Assembly: GCF_030317205.1 (NCBI RefSeq)
Contig: NZ_JASZYB010000003.1
Span: forward strand, 248,001 to 312,000
DNA from: Variovorax sp. J2L1-78
Lineage (GTDB): Bacteria > Pseudomonadota > Gammaproteobacteria > Burkholderiales > Burkholderiaceae_C
DNA: 64,000 nt
Direction: 5' to 3'
Below the pieces are notes generated by a model that saw only the letters and a program-made list of their open reading frames with translations, ran no database searches and was not told the DNA's origin. The stretch's first letter is position 1; every line of letters starts with the position of its first letter. This document shows, one piece after another, positions 24,484 to 32,365 of this stretch. A program made the translations under genes and the position numbers.

Positions 24484-25818
24484 TCAGCGCGCAATGGTTT
24501 CCAGAAACAGGAAGTCCGCGACCAGCCGCTGGCTTCCGGGGGTCGCCGCGATCGACTCTCGCAGCGCTGCCAGGTAGGCGGACGCGAGCTCGAAAGGTGG
24601 CCGATCGGCAAGATGTTCGAAGGGCGATGCCGAGGCGACCACGGCCACCAGCACGGTGCCGAAGGGCGGGCTGACGAGCCAGCTCGTGGGCATGTTCCCG
24701 CCCAGCGTCACGGTCTGCCGGGCCGGCAGGCGCGTGCCGGTGGATTCCGACATCAGGTGCAGCACCGCGCCATCGCTCGTGTAGTAGTCGACCCGCACGT
24801 GGCTGGCATAGACGGGTCCGGTGACCTGCAGCCGCACCGCGTCGCCTTCGCGCAGCCGGCCCATGGGGGCCGAGGGCGCCTCGATCCGCAGCCCGGCCTT
24901 GCTGTCCTGGTTGCGCAGCTGGTAGGGCTTGAGGATCGCGGCCACCTCGCAGTAGGGCCAGGCACGGATGCGCAGGTCGAAATCCGGCGTCTTGGCCTGC
25001 GGCAGGGCCGCGATGTCCTGCCGCACACGCGCACCGTCTTCGGAACTGGCGACGAAGCCGCTGACGTGCGCGCTGCCATCGGCGCCGGTCGCCAGCGCCA
25101 GGTCGGCGCAGGCGTAACGCTGCAGTTGCGCGGCCACGCGTTCGGTGGGCGCGGGCGGCGGCCCGGCCCGGTCGCCGAGCAGCAGGCTGATCAGGTAGGC
25201 GCCGGGGGCGAGCAGTGCGATGGCGCCGGCGGCCTTCACCAGCGCGCGGCGGCGGCGCTGGGGCCGACGGCGTGCCGGTGGGTCCGGCGAGGCATAGGGC
25301 TGCGGCGTGAGCCGTGTCCAGGCCAGCGCGTCGAGTTCGACCGGGGGGGTCGGCAACTGCTGGCCATGCAGGCGCTTGAGCTTGCCCCACTCGCCGGTGT
25401 CGGCATGCTCGAAGTAGTACTGCCCCCGGAAGCCCAGGGCCAGCGCGTACCAGTAGACCTCGCGCACCGCGCCGTCGTCCGGGCCGAGCGCTGCCAGGTG
25501 GTGGAAAAACTCGGTCTGTGCGTTGCTGGAATTGAAGAGCGTCGATTGCAGGGCGTCGCCGGCATCGGTGGCGCCGGCCAGCCGTTGCAGGAGTTCGTCG
25601 AACCAGGCCACCGCCGCGAAGCTCGCCGACTCGACCGGCGCGGCCGGCCAGCCGGTCGCGCGCGCTGCGCCGCGGGCGGCATCGAGCAGCGCGTGCGCCT
25701 GTTGCCGCGCGGCCACCGGGTCCGTCATGGCGCCGCCGTCCTCCCGCACCGCCGCGAGCCGCAGGCCGAAGGCGAAGAAGGCCGAGAAGGCGTCGAGCAG
25801 GCGTGCCATGGCTGTCAT
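24484..25818 (-). CDS. DotU/TssL-like protein with C-terminal DUF4384-like domain
   Basis: 444 residues from the start chosen. Residues about 5-165 resemble the cytoplasmic DotU/IcmH domain of type VI TssL (FFHHLAALGPDDGAVREVYW, ALGFRGQYYF). A basic stretch then leads into one membrane helix at about 196-214. The periplasmic part has a BON-like segment (about 230-300) and a beta-rich segment (about 320-400; GDAVRLQVTGPVYASHVRVD, TLGGNMPTSW) resembling DUF4384. Usual TssL proteins end after the helix or carry an OmpA-like domain, so this ending is unusual. The frame is open to an ATG at 25914, but the DotU fold begins near 25818. No other T6SS genes are nearby. Confidence 0.7.
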   Translation of the reverse strand: MTAMARLLDAFSAFFAFGLRLAAVREDGGAMTDPVAARQQAHALLDAARGAARATGWPAAPVESASFAAVAWFDELLQRLAGATDAGDALQSTLFNSSNAQTEFFHHLAALGPDDGAVREVYWYALALGFRGQYYFEHADTGEWGKLKRLHGQQLPTPPVELDALAWTRLTPQPYASPDPPARRRPQRRRRALVKAAGAIALLAPGAYLISLLLGDRAGPPPAPTERVAAQLQRYACADLALATGADGSAHVSGFVASSEDGARVRQDIAALPQAKTPDFDLRIRAWPYCEVAAILKPYQLRNQDSKAGLRIEAPSAPMGRLREGDAVRLQVTGPVYASHVRVDYYTSDGAVLHLMSESTGTRLPARQTVTLGGNMPTSWLVSPPFGTVLVAVVASASPFEHLADRPPFELASAYLAALRESIAATPGSQRLVADFLFLETIAR

Positions 25819-26042
25819 GCCGACGCGGCCGCCGTGCGAGGCCGGTCGGGCGTGTGCCGGAATCGATGGCCCATGCTGTCCCCGTTCTCGTGGCTTGGGG
25901 GAAAACCATCCCACCGGCCCCGGCGCGCGCCAATACCGCAGGGGGTCTATGCCTTTCGGCAGTCGGCCATGCCTTGCTGCGCAGCCCGTTCGCCGTTATC
26001 TTCTGCCGTTTCGGAGTTCACCCGAACCCCGGGGGTTACGTC

Positions 26043-26711
26043 ATGAAAATCCTGATCGCCGACGATCACCGACTCGTCATGGAAGCGGTCAAGGCCAAGC
26101 TGGCCGAACTCGAGCCCGGCATCGAATTCGTCCTGGCCATGAGCGTCGACGAGTTGATGGCTGCGGCCTCCGACGACCTGGACCTGGCGCTGATCGACCT
26201 GAACATGCCCGGCGCGGAAGGCCATGGTCACATCGACGAGATGCGCCGACGCCACCCGGCCGTGCCGGTGATCGTGCTGTCGGGCACCGAAGACCCGGCG
26301 GTGATGCGCGCGACCATCGAGCGCGGCGTGCTGGGTTTCATCCCCAAGGCCTATTCGCCCGACGTGATGATCTCCGCCGTGCGGCTGGTGCTGGCCGGTG
26401 GCGTCTACGTTCCGCCGATGATGCTGTCGGCCGTGCCCGCCGGCATCGTGGCCGGCGTGCCGGCGGCGGAGGTGGCACGGCAACTGGGCGGCGCCGGCCA
26501 CACGCTCGACCACCTGCGCAACGTGCTGACCGACCGGCAGGTCGAAGTGCTCCAGCTGCTGTCCCAGGGCAAGCCCAACAAGCTGATCGGCCGCGCCCTC
26601 GGTATCAGCGAGGGCACGGTCAAGATCCACCTCGCAGCGATCTTCCGCGCGCTCAACGTGCGCAACCGCACCGAAGCGGTGGTCGCGGCGCAGGCGCTGA
26701 CCGAAGCCTGA
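26043..26711 (+). CDS. NarL/FixJ-type response regulator
   Basis: 222 residues. Receiver domain 1-120 with the acidic pair Asp7-Asp8, the phospho-acceptor Asp52 in LIDLNMPG and the conserved Lys in FIPKAYS. The LuxR-type HTH is at about 150-215 (LTDRQVEVLQLLSQGKPNKL, IGRALGISEGTVKIHL). No histidine kinase lies next to it. It is divergent from the TssL/TssM-like pair, with a 224 bp spacer that could hold their shared control region. Upstream in-frame codons exist, but the receiver begins at MKILIADDH. Confidence 0.92.
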   Translation: MKILIADDHRLVMEAVKAKLAELEPGIEFVLAMSVDELMAAASDDLDLALIDLNMPGAEGHGHIDEMRRRHPAVPVIVLSGTEDPAVMRATIERGVLGFIPKAYSPDVMISAVRLVLAGGVYVPPMMLSAVPAGIVAGVPAAEVARQLGGAGHTLDHLRNVLTDRQVEVLQLLSQGKPNKLIGRALGISEGTVKIHLAAIFRALNVRNRTEAVVAAQALTEA

Positions 26712-26732
26712 GCCCGCCGGCACCGGCGCCGC

Positions 26733-27053
26733 CTACCCGGCGAGCTGCAGGAACACCCGCCCGCCTTCGATGCGCACCGGATAGCACCGCAGGTCCGTCG
26801 TGGCCGGCGCGCAGGTCGCGCGGCCATCGCGAATGTCGAAGCGGCCCTGGTGCAACGGGCATTCGATCTCATAGCCTTCGAGAAAGCCGTCGCACAGCCG
26901 CGCGCGGCCATGGGTGCAGCTGTTGTCGGTGGCGAAGACGCGGCCCTCGACCTTGTAGAGGGCGATGTCGCGGCCCGCGATCTGCAGGCCGACGGCGTTG
27001 TCGTCGAACACGTCGTCCTCGTTGCAGACGTCGGTCCATGGGGTGTCGTTCAT
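26733..27053 (-). CDS. nagAb: Rieske-type ferredoxin of aromatic-ring hydroxylase (NagAb-like)
   Basis: 106 residues carrying one Rieske [2Fe-2S] site: Cys46-x-His48 and Cys65-x2-His68 (NSCTHG and IECPLHQGRFD). It shuttles electrons to the oxygenase encoded just upstream. The sequence resembles my recollection of the ferredoxin shared by naphthalene and salicylate hydroxylases of Ralstonia U2, and the order large subunit, small subunit, ferredoxin equals nagG-nagH-nagAb. No ferredoxin reductase gene is adjacent. Confidence 0.8.
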   Translation of the reverse strand: MNDTPWTDVCNEDDVFDDNAVGLQIAGRDIALYKVEGRVFATDNSCTHGRARLCDGFLEGYEIECPLHQGRFDIRDGRATCAPATTDLRCYPVRIEGGRVFLQLAG

Positions 27054-27062
27054 CGGCGGGCC

Positions 27063-27587
27063 TCAGATCGGGTAGATGATGGAGTTCGGGATCATTTCGC
27101 TGTCGTACACGCACAGGCGCGACGCGAACCGGAGGCCGTTCGGCGTCCGGACGATGGTGTCGATGTAGCGGCCGACATTGAAGACGGTCGACGCCTCCGA
27201 CAGCTTGGTGCGGAAGACCGCGTAGTTGGCTTCCACCTCGAAGCGGTCATGCGCCGCCGACCGGATCAGTGGCGCGCCGACCACATGCCGCTGGTAGTAC
27301 GGGTCGTGGAACAGCGTCTCGCGGATGCCATAGGCGCGGTCCTTCAGCATGCCCTTGCTCTCGAAGAACAAGGTGGCGAGCGGGAAGCCGCGCTCGTGGT
27401 TCTCGCGCGGGATCAGCTTGTAGAGGCAGTCCTCGACGAAGAACTCCGGCCACAGGTCCCAGTCGCCGGAGTCCACGGCCTGTGCGTAGTCGGCGTGCAG
27501 GCGCGCGATCGCGACGTAGTCCTGGAAGCCGATGTCCGGTGCGGTGCCCGGCGGGGTCGCGCGGGTTGCTTCGCTCATGTCGTTCAT
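27063..27587 (-). CDS. nagH: Aromatic-ring hydroxylase small (beta) subunit, salicylate 5-hydroxylase type
   Basis: 174 residues with the cone-shaped NTF2-like fold of ring-hydroxylating beta subunits. The pattern YAQAVDSGDWDLWPEFFVED, PRENHERGFPL, the YQRHVVGAP motif and the C-terminal LCVYDSEMIPNSIIYPI closely follow NagH-type small subunits. It is structural rather than catalytic. Five bases separate it from the large subunit. Anthranilate dioxygenase small subunits are a near alternative. Confidence 0.8.
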   Translation of the reverse strand: MNDMSEATRATPPGTAPDIGFQDYVAIARLHADYAQAVDSGDWDLWPEFFVEDCLYKLIPRENHERGFPLATLFFESKGMLKDRAYGIRETLFHDPYYQRHVVGAPLIRSAAHDRFEVEANYAVFRTKLSEASTVFNVGRYIDTIVRTPNGLRFASRLCVYDSEMIPNSIIYPI

Positions 27588-27592
27588 GGGGT

Positions 27593-28855
27593 TCAGGCCT
27601 CCATCACTTCGCGCCAGTAGGCGTACATGCCGCGGATCAGCGTCTCGGTCACCATGTGGTCGGTGTCGCCGACCTCGCGCCCGCCGAGTTCGGCCAGCGT
27701 GCGATGGAAGGGCTTCTGCTCGAAGCCTTGCTGCGAGAACTCGATGACCTCGCCGTCGTCGGCCGAGACGAAGCCGGCTGGGCCGAAGAGGTTGGCCTGC
27801 CGCAGCCGGCGCTGCGTCATCTCGTCGGTGTCGTCGTCGAAGCCGAAGTGCGTCCACACGAAATCGAAGGCGCCATGGCCGTCGGGCTGGATGTGGCGGG
27901 TCGACACGCTGTTGACCTGCTGCTGCAGGATGACGCTCGGGAAGAGCGTCATCATCACGGCCGTCGGTCCGCCCCACCAGGGCTCCGGCACGATGTCCAG
28001 GAAGCGGGGGTCGTGGAGCTGCATGCTTTCCTTGAAGCTCGACACCTGCGTCACCTGATCGGCCTTGCCCGACTGGCCGCGCGTGGAAATCATCGCGGCA
28101 TGGCGGTGCCGCGCATCCATCTTCAGCTCGCTCTTGTTGTCGGCGCGCCAGAGCCCGAAGGTGACGAACCAGGTGTGCAGCAGGCCGGGGTGGTACGGGT
28201 CCTTGATGTTCTCCTGCATCAGCTTCCAGTTGCCCGGGATGCGCTGGCGGTTGTAGCCGAGGATGCGCAGCTGTCGCCCGTTGAACAAGCGGTCGAAGTA
28301 GCCCAGGATGGTCGGCCCGAGGAAGTCTTCCAGCGACTCGATGTCGTGATCGAAGCTCGCGAACACCACGCCGCCGCGCGTCGCCACCTTGAGCTTGTTC
28401 AGTCCGTGGTCGGCGGTCTTGAAGTCGGCCGGCATGCCGCCGTTGACCTTGCCGTCCTGCTTCACGCCACGCCGGAAAGGCACGCCCTGCAGGTCGCCCT
28501 GCAGCGTGTAGCTCCACTGGTGGTAAGGGCAGACGAATTCCTTGCGGTTGCCGTGCCGCTCGCGGCAGAACTGCATGCCGCGGTGCGCACAGACGTTCTC
28601 GACCACAGCGATGCCGCCCTCGGCATCGCGCACCATGAGCACCGAGCGCTCGCCCACCACCGTGCGCTTGAAGTCGCCGGGTGCGGGGATCTCCGCTTCG
28701 AGCCCCACGTAGTTCCAGTGCCGCGTGTAGAAGAAGCGCTCGAGCTCCTTGCGGTGCTGCGCCTCGTCGGTGTAGGCCATGAAGGGAATGCGGCTGGTGT
28801 CGTCGGACGCCCAGTGGATGCGGGCCGGGAAGGTGCCTGTGTCGGGGTTGCTCAT
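27593..28855 (-). CDS. nagG: Aromatic-ring hydroxylase large (alpha) subunit, salicylate 5-hydroxylase type
   Basis: 420 residues. Rieske centre: Cys89-x-His91 and Cys109-x2-His112. The mononuclear iron is held by His222 and His227 in ENIKDPYHPGLLH, with Asp219 bridging from the neighbouring subunit. The catalytic domain text, including NRQRIPGNWKLMQENIKD and FGLWRADNKSELKMD, fits the NagG/AndAc group, which hydroxylates salicylate to gentisate or dioxygenates anthranilate. The open frame continues far upstream, but the protein begins at MSNPDTGTFPARIHW. The NagR-like regulator next door favours salicylate or a related hydroxy/nitro-aromatic acid. Confidence 0.82.
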   Translation of the reverse strand: MSNPDTGTFPARIHWASDDTSRIPFMAYTDEAQHRKELERFFYTRHWNYVGLEAEIPAPGDFKRTVVGERSVLMVRDAEGGIAVVENVCAHRGMQFCRERHGNRKEFVCPYHQWSYTLQGDLQGVPFRRGVKQDGKVNGGMPADFKTADHGLNKLKVATRGGVVFASFDHDIESLEDFLGPTILGYFDRLFNGRQLRILGYNRQRIPGNWKLMQENIKDPYHPGLLHTWFVTFGLWRADNKSELKMDARHRHAAMISTRGQSGKADQVTQVSSFKESMQLHDPRFLDIVPEPWWGGPTAVMMTLFPSVILQQQVNSVSTRHIQPDGHGAFDFVWTHFGFDDDTDEMTQRRLRQANLFGPAGFVSADDGEVIEFSQQGFEQKPFHRTLAELGGREVGDTDHMVTETLIRGMYAYWREVMEA

Positions 28856-28999
28856 CGTGTGGTGTCTCTCGTTGTTTTCGCGCTGCTCGCCGAAGCCGTC
28901 CGAGCGCTTGGGGCTGATGCTCGGGCTGCCCTCAAAATCAGTCAATGCGATGGGGTCGATGTTCAATATCATCCGAATCAATGACAACAAAGGCCCGCC
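28856..28999. promoter_or_regulatory. Divergent nagG / nagR promoter region
   Basis: This 144 bp spacer separates the oxygenase operon from its LysR regulator. The part nearest the regulator (28955-28995) is distinctly A/T-rich and contains a TTC-N10-GAA inverted pair at 28962-28977, a plausible LysR site. It does not match the published Nag-box spacing closely, so I call only the region. Confidence 0.45.
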
Positions 29000-29902
29000 A
29001 TGGAGCTGCATGACATCGACCTGAACCTGCTGGTGGTGTTCGACCAGCTCATGGCGGAACGCAAGGTGTCGAAGGTCGCCGAGAACCTCGGGCTGGGCCA
29101 GCCGGCCGTCAGCAATGCGCTGGCTCGACTTCGCAAGCTGCTGGGCGACGAGCTCTTTCTGCGCACCTCGGCCGGCATGCAGCCGACACCCTTCGCCGAA
29201 CAGCTGGCCGCATCGGTCGGCCTGGCGCTGGGCATGCTCCACAGCGCCGTGAACGCCCGCAGCACCTTCGATCCGGGCCGCAGCGAGCGCCGCTTCTCGA
29301 TCGGCATGACCGACATCGGCGAGATCTATTTCCTGCCCCAGCTGATGCAGCACCTGCACCGGGTCGCGCCGCAGGTGTCGATCACCACGGTGCGCAATAC
29401 GGCGGTCAACCTCAAGGACGCGATGGAGGCGGGCCAGGTCGACCTCGCGATCGGCCTGCTGCCGCAGCTCAAGAGCGGGTTCTTCCAGCGGCGCCTGTTC
29501 GAGCAGAAGTACGTCTGCCTCGTGCGGCGTCGGCATCCGCTGACGCGCAGGAAACTGCAGGAAGCAGACTTCTTCGCCGCGGAGCATCTGGCCGTGGTCT
29601 CGGCAGGCACGGGTCATGGCCGCGTCGACCAGATCCTGGACCGAAGCGCACCGCAGCGGAAGGTCCGGCTGACGGTGCCGCATTACGTGGCGATCGGCCA
29701 CATCCTTCAGTCCAGCGACCTGGTGGCGACGGTGCCGCACCGGCTGGCCGAACGGATGGTGGCGCCCTTCGAGCTGGCGGTGTTGCCGCACCCGGTGAAG
29801 CTGCCCGAGATCGCCATCCATCTCTTCTGGCACGCCAAGTACCAGAAGGACCCGGCGAACCAGTGGCTGCGCAACCTGATCGTCGAGCTGCACGCCGATT
29901 GA
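29000..29902 (+). CDS. nagR: LysR-family regulator, NagR/DntR type
   Basis: 300 residues. The N-terminus MELHDIDLNLLVVFDQLMAE and the segments MTDIGEIYFLPQLMQHLHR and AAGTGHG-like SAGTGHGRVD, plus the ending LPEIAIHLFWHAKYQKDP, match the NagR/DntR/NahR group closely. These regulators are activated by salicylate (or 2,4-dinitrotoluene-pathway acids) and drive nag-type operons. It is divergent from the nagGHAb-like genes, the expected target. Length equals that of known NagR proteins (about 300). Confidence 0.85.
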   Translation: MELHDIDLNLLVVFDQLMAERKVSKVAENLGLGQPAVSNALARLRKLLGDELFLRTSAGMQPTPFAEQLAASVGLALGMLHSAVNARSTFDPGRSERRFSIGMTDIGEIYFLPQLMQHLHRVAPQVSITTVRNTAVNLKDAMEAGQVDLAIGLLPQLKSGFFQRRLFEQKYVCLVRRRHPLTRRKLQEADFFAAEHLAVVSAGTGHGRVDQILDRSAPQRKVRLTVPHYVAIGHILQSSDLVATVPHRLAERMVAPFELAVLPHPVKLPEIAIHLFWHAKYQKDPANQWLRNLIVELHAD

Positions 29903-29938
29903 CGGCGTGAGGCGAAGGCGGCCGCGCTCAGTGCTGCA

Positions 29939-30640
29939 TCAGACGCCCAGCCAACCGGACAGCGCGGCCGGGTCCGCCGCGAGCGACGCCGACTCGGCCG
30001 CCAGCACGATGCGCCCTTTCTCCATCACCACCGCATGGTCGGTGTGCGCCAGCACCTTGCGCCAGTCGCGGTCGACGATCAGCGTGGCGATGCCGGTGCT
30101 GCGGATGTCCGCGATCACGCGCCAGATTTCGGCCACGATCAGCGGCGCCAGGCCTTCCGTCGCTTCGTCCAGGATGAGCAGGCGCGGGTTGGTCATCAGG
30201 GCCCGGCCGATCGACAGCATCTGCTGCTCGCCGCCCGACAGCTGCTGGCCGCCGTGCGAGAGCCGCTCGGCGAGGCGCGGGAAGGTCGCCATCACGCGGT
30301 CGAAGGTCCAGGCGCGGCGGCCGTCGAGCCCGGCGCGCTCGCTCATCAGCAGGTTCTCGCGCACCGTCAGGTTGGGGAAGATGCCGCGGCCCTCGGGCAC
30401 GTAGCCGATACCCTGCCGGGCCATCTTCTCGGGCGCCCAGCCGGTCACGTCGCGCCCGTCGAGCAGCACGCGGCCGGAGGCCGGCCGCACGTAGCCCATC
30501 AGCGTGCGGATCAGCGTGGTCTTGCCCATGCCGTTGCGCCCGAGCAGGCCGAGCGAGCTGGCAGCGGGGTGCACGGCATCGACGCCGCGCAGGATGTGGC
30601 TGTCGCCGTAGTAGGTGTGGACCGATTCGATTCGCAGCAT
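29939..30640 (-). CDS. livF: ABC transporter ATPase, LivF type
   Basis: 233 residues. Walker A GRNGMGKTT, signature LSGGEQQM and Walker B LLILDEATEGLAP are intact. The switch region reads VDRDW rather than the more usual VEQN, so the catalytic His seen in some ABC ATPases is not obvious; LivF proteins commonly lack it. Last gene of the aromatic-acid uptake operon, one base after livG. Confidence 0.9.
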   Translation of the reverse strand: MLRIESVHTYYGDSHILRGVDAVHPAASSLGLLGRNGMGKTTLIRTLMGYVRPASGRVLLDGRDVTGWAPEKMARQGIGYVPEGRGIFPNLTVRENLLMSERAGLDGRRAWTFDRVMATFPRLAERLSHGGQQLSGGEQQMLSIGRALMTNPRLLILDEATEGLAPLIVAEIWRVIADIRSTGIATLIVDRDWRKVLAHTDHAVVMEKGRIVLAAESASLAADPAALSGWLGV

Positions 30641-30641
30641 G

Positions 30642-31397
30642 TCAATGTGCTCCCTCGTCGCCCAGGTAGGCCTCGCGCACGGCCGGGTCCTGCCGGATCA
30701 TGGCGGGGTGGCCGCTGGCGATGACCGCACCGTTGACCATCACGGTGATGCGGTCGGCGATGCGGAAGACCGCATCCATGTCGTGCTCGACGAGCAGGAT
30801 GGCGTGCGAGGCCTTCAGGCGCGTGAGCAGGGCCAGCATCCGATCGGTCTCTTCCGCGCCCATGCCGGCGAGCGGTTCGTCGAGCAGCAGCACGCGCGGC
30901 CTCGTCGCCAGGCACATCGCGACTTCGAGCTGTCGCTTGGCGCCATGGCTCATCGTGCCGGCGATGCGGTGCGCCTCGGCCTCGAGCCCGGCGGCACGCA
31001 GCGCCTCGTCGGCCGCCGTGTTGCTGGCTGCGCAGCGGCCCGACGCCTGCCAGATCGCCCAGGGTCGCGGCGTCGCGGCCTGCGCCGCCAGGCGGCAGTT
31101 CTCGTGCACCGTGAACTCGGGGAAGATCGTGGTGCGCTGGTAGCTGCGGCCGATGCCGTCGCGGGCGCGGCGCGATTGCGCCCGGGTCGTGATGTCCTCG
31201 CCGGCCAGCGCGATGCGGCCTTCGGACGCCTCGATCTCGCCGGACAGCATGTTGATCAGCGTCGACTTGCCGGCGCCGTTGGTGCCGATCACCGCGTGCA
31301 CCTCGCCAAGATGGAGGTCGAACGTCACCGCGTTGACGGCCACCAGCCCGCCGAAGCGGCGGGTCAGCCCCTGCACCGCAAGAAGCGGCGCGTTCAT
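30642..31397 (-). CDS. livG: ABC transporter ATPase, LivG type
   Basis: 251 residues. Walker A GTNGAGKST, LivG-type signature MSHGAKRQLE, Walker B VLLLDEPLAGMG and His in LVEHDMDAVF. The ATG overlaps the livM stop (ATGA). It pairs with LivF to power the permease. Frame extends upstream inside livM, but the family start MNAPLLAVQGLTRRFGG is clear. Confidence 0.92.
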   Translation of the reverse strand: MNAPLLAVQGLTRRFGGLVAVNAVTFDLHLGEVHAVIGTNGAGKSTLINMLSGEIEASEGRIALAGEDITTRAQSRRARDGIGRSYQRTTIFPEFTVHENCRLAAQAATPRPWAIWQASGRCAASNTAADEALRAAGLEAEAHRIAGTMSHGAKRQLEVAMCLATRPRVLLLDEPLAGMGAEETDRMLALLTRLKASHAILLVEHDMDAVFRIADRITVMVNGAVIASGHPAMIRQDPAVREAYLGDEGAH

Positions 31398-32365
31398 GAC
31401 GTCACCGCCTTCGGCAGCGGGCTCGGCGAGATGCGTGCCGCCAGTCCGATCAGCCCCTTGGGCAGCAACGCCACGAACACGATGATCGCGATGCCGAGCG
31501 TGAGCTGCCAATGGTCGGCCAGCGGCCCCACCAGCGCGTGCGTGCCCAGCACTTCCTTGAGCACTGTGAAGGCGACGGCACCGATCACCGCGCCGCGCAG
31601 ATGGCCGAGGCCGCCGAGGATGATCATCAGCAGCACCTCGCCCGAGTTGTGCCAGGCCAGCAGTTCGGGGTTGACCACGCCGTCGCGCGCGGCGACCAGG
31701 AAGCCGGCCAGGCCCGCCAGTGCGCCCGCCAGCACGAAGGCCGCGAGCTTGTAGCCGTACACCGCGAAGCCGGCCGCGCGCATGCGCTGCTCGTTCACGC
31801 GGATGCCCGCCAGGGCCGCACCGAAGCGCGAGCGGCGGATGAGTGCGAGCAGGCCGTAAGTGCCGGCCAGCGCCGCCAGCACCGCAAAGAACTGCACGCG
31901 GCGGTTCTCCATGTCGAGCGCGCCGAGGCTCGGCCGCACGTACAGGTAGATGCCGTCGCTACCGCCGCCGAACTTGGTGTCGTGGAAGATGAAGTAGGCC
32001 ATCTGTGCGAAGGCCAGCGTGACCATGATGAAGTACACGCCGCGCGTGCGCAGGCTGAGCGCGCCGACGACCAGCGCGTACAGCGCCGCGCTGCCCATGG
32101 CCAGCGGCAGCAGCCAGGCGATCGAGCCGCCCTCGGCGCCCGATGCGAGCACCGTCGCATAGGCGCCGATGCCGTAGAAGGCCGCATGGCCGAGGCTCAC
32201 GAGCCCGGTCATGCCGACCAGCAGTTCGAGGCTCAACGCGAAGATCGACAGGATCATGACCTTGACGACGAGGTCGGATGCATACGGCCCCAGCAGCGGC
32301 CCGGCCGCGGCCAGCAGCAGGGCGCAGATCAGGGGCGTCCAGGTGGAGAGTTTCTTCATGTTCAA
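31394..32365 (-). CDS. livM: Branched-chain-type ABC permease, LivM
   Basis: 323 residues with about nine membrane helices and the LivM hallmarks LVGMTGLVSLGHAAFYGIGA and LGGLGHLRGAVIGA (ATPase contact loop). The ATG overlaps the livH stop (ATGA), and a second ATG two codons later (32359) is also possible. In this operon the likely cargo is benzoate or a related aromatic acid, an inference from the neighbouring benzoate-CoA ligase. Confidence 0.92.
   Translation of the reverse strand: MNMKKLSTWTPLICALLLAAAGPLLGPYASDLVVKVMILSIFALSLELLVGMTGLVSLGHAAFYGIGAYATVLASGAEGGSIAWLLPLAMGSAALYALVVGALSLRTRGVYFIMVTLAFAQMAYFIFHDTKFGGGSDGIYLYVRPSLGALDMENRRVQFFAVLAALAGTYGLLALIRRSRFGAALAGIRVNEQRMRAAGFAVYGYKLAAFVLAGALAGLAGFLVAARDGVVNPELLAWHNSGEVLLMIILGGLGHLRGAVIGAVAFTVLKEVLGTHALVGPLADHWQLTLGIAIIVFVALLPKGLIGLAARISPSPLPKAVTS

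Noticed and set aside
23359..25914. A complete type VI secretion system locus
   Set aside because: Only TssL-like and shortened TssM-like genes are present. No TssB, C, D, E, F, G, H, J, K or VgrG gene lies in the window.
28861..29893. Extension of the oxygenase large-subunit frame into the regulator
   Set aside because: The upstream part is antisense to nagR and lacks any family sequence; the protein begins at the ATG at 28855.
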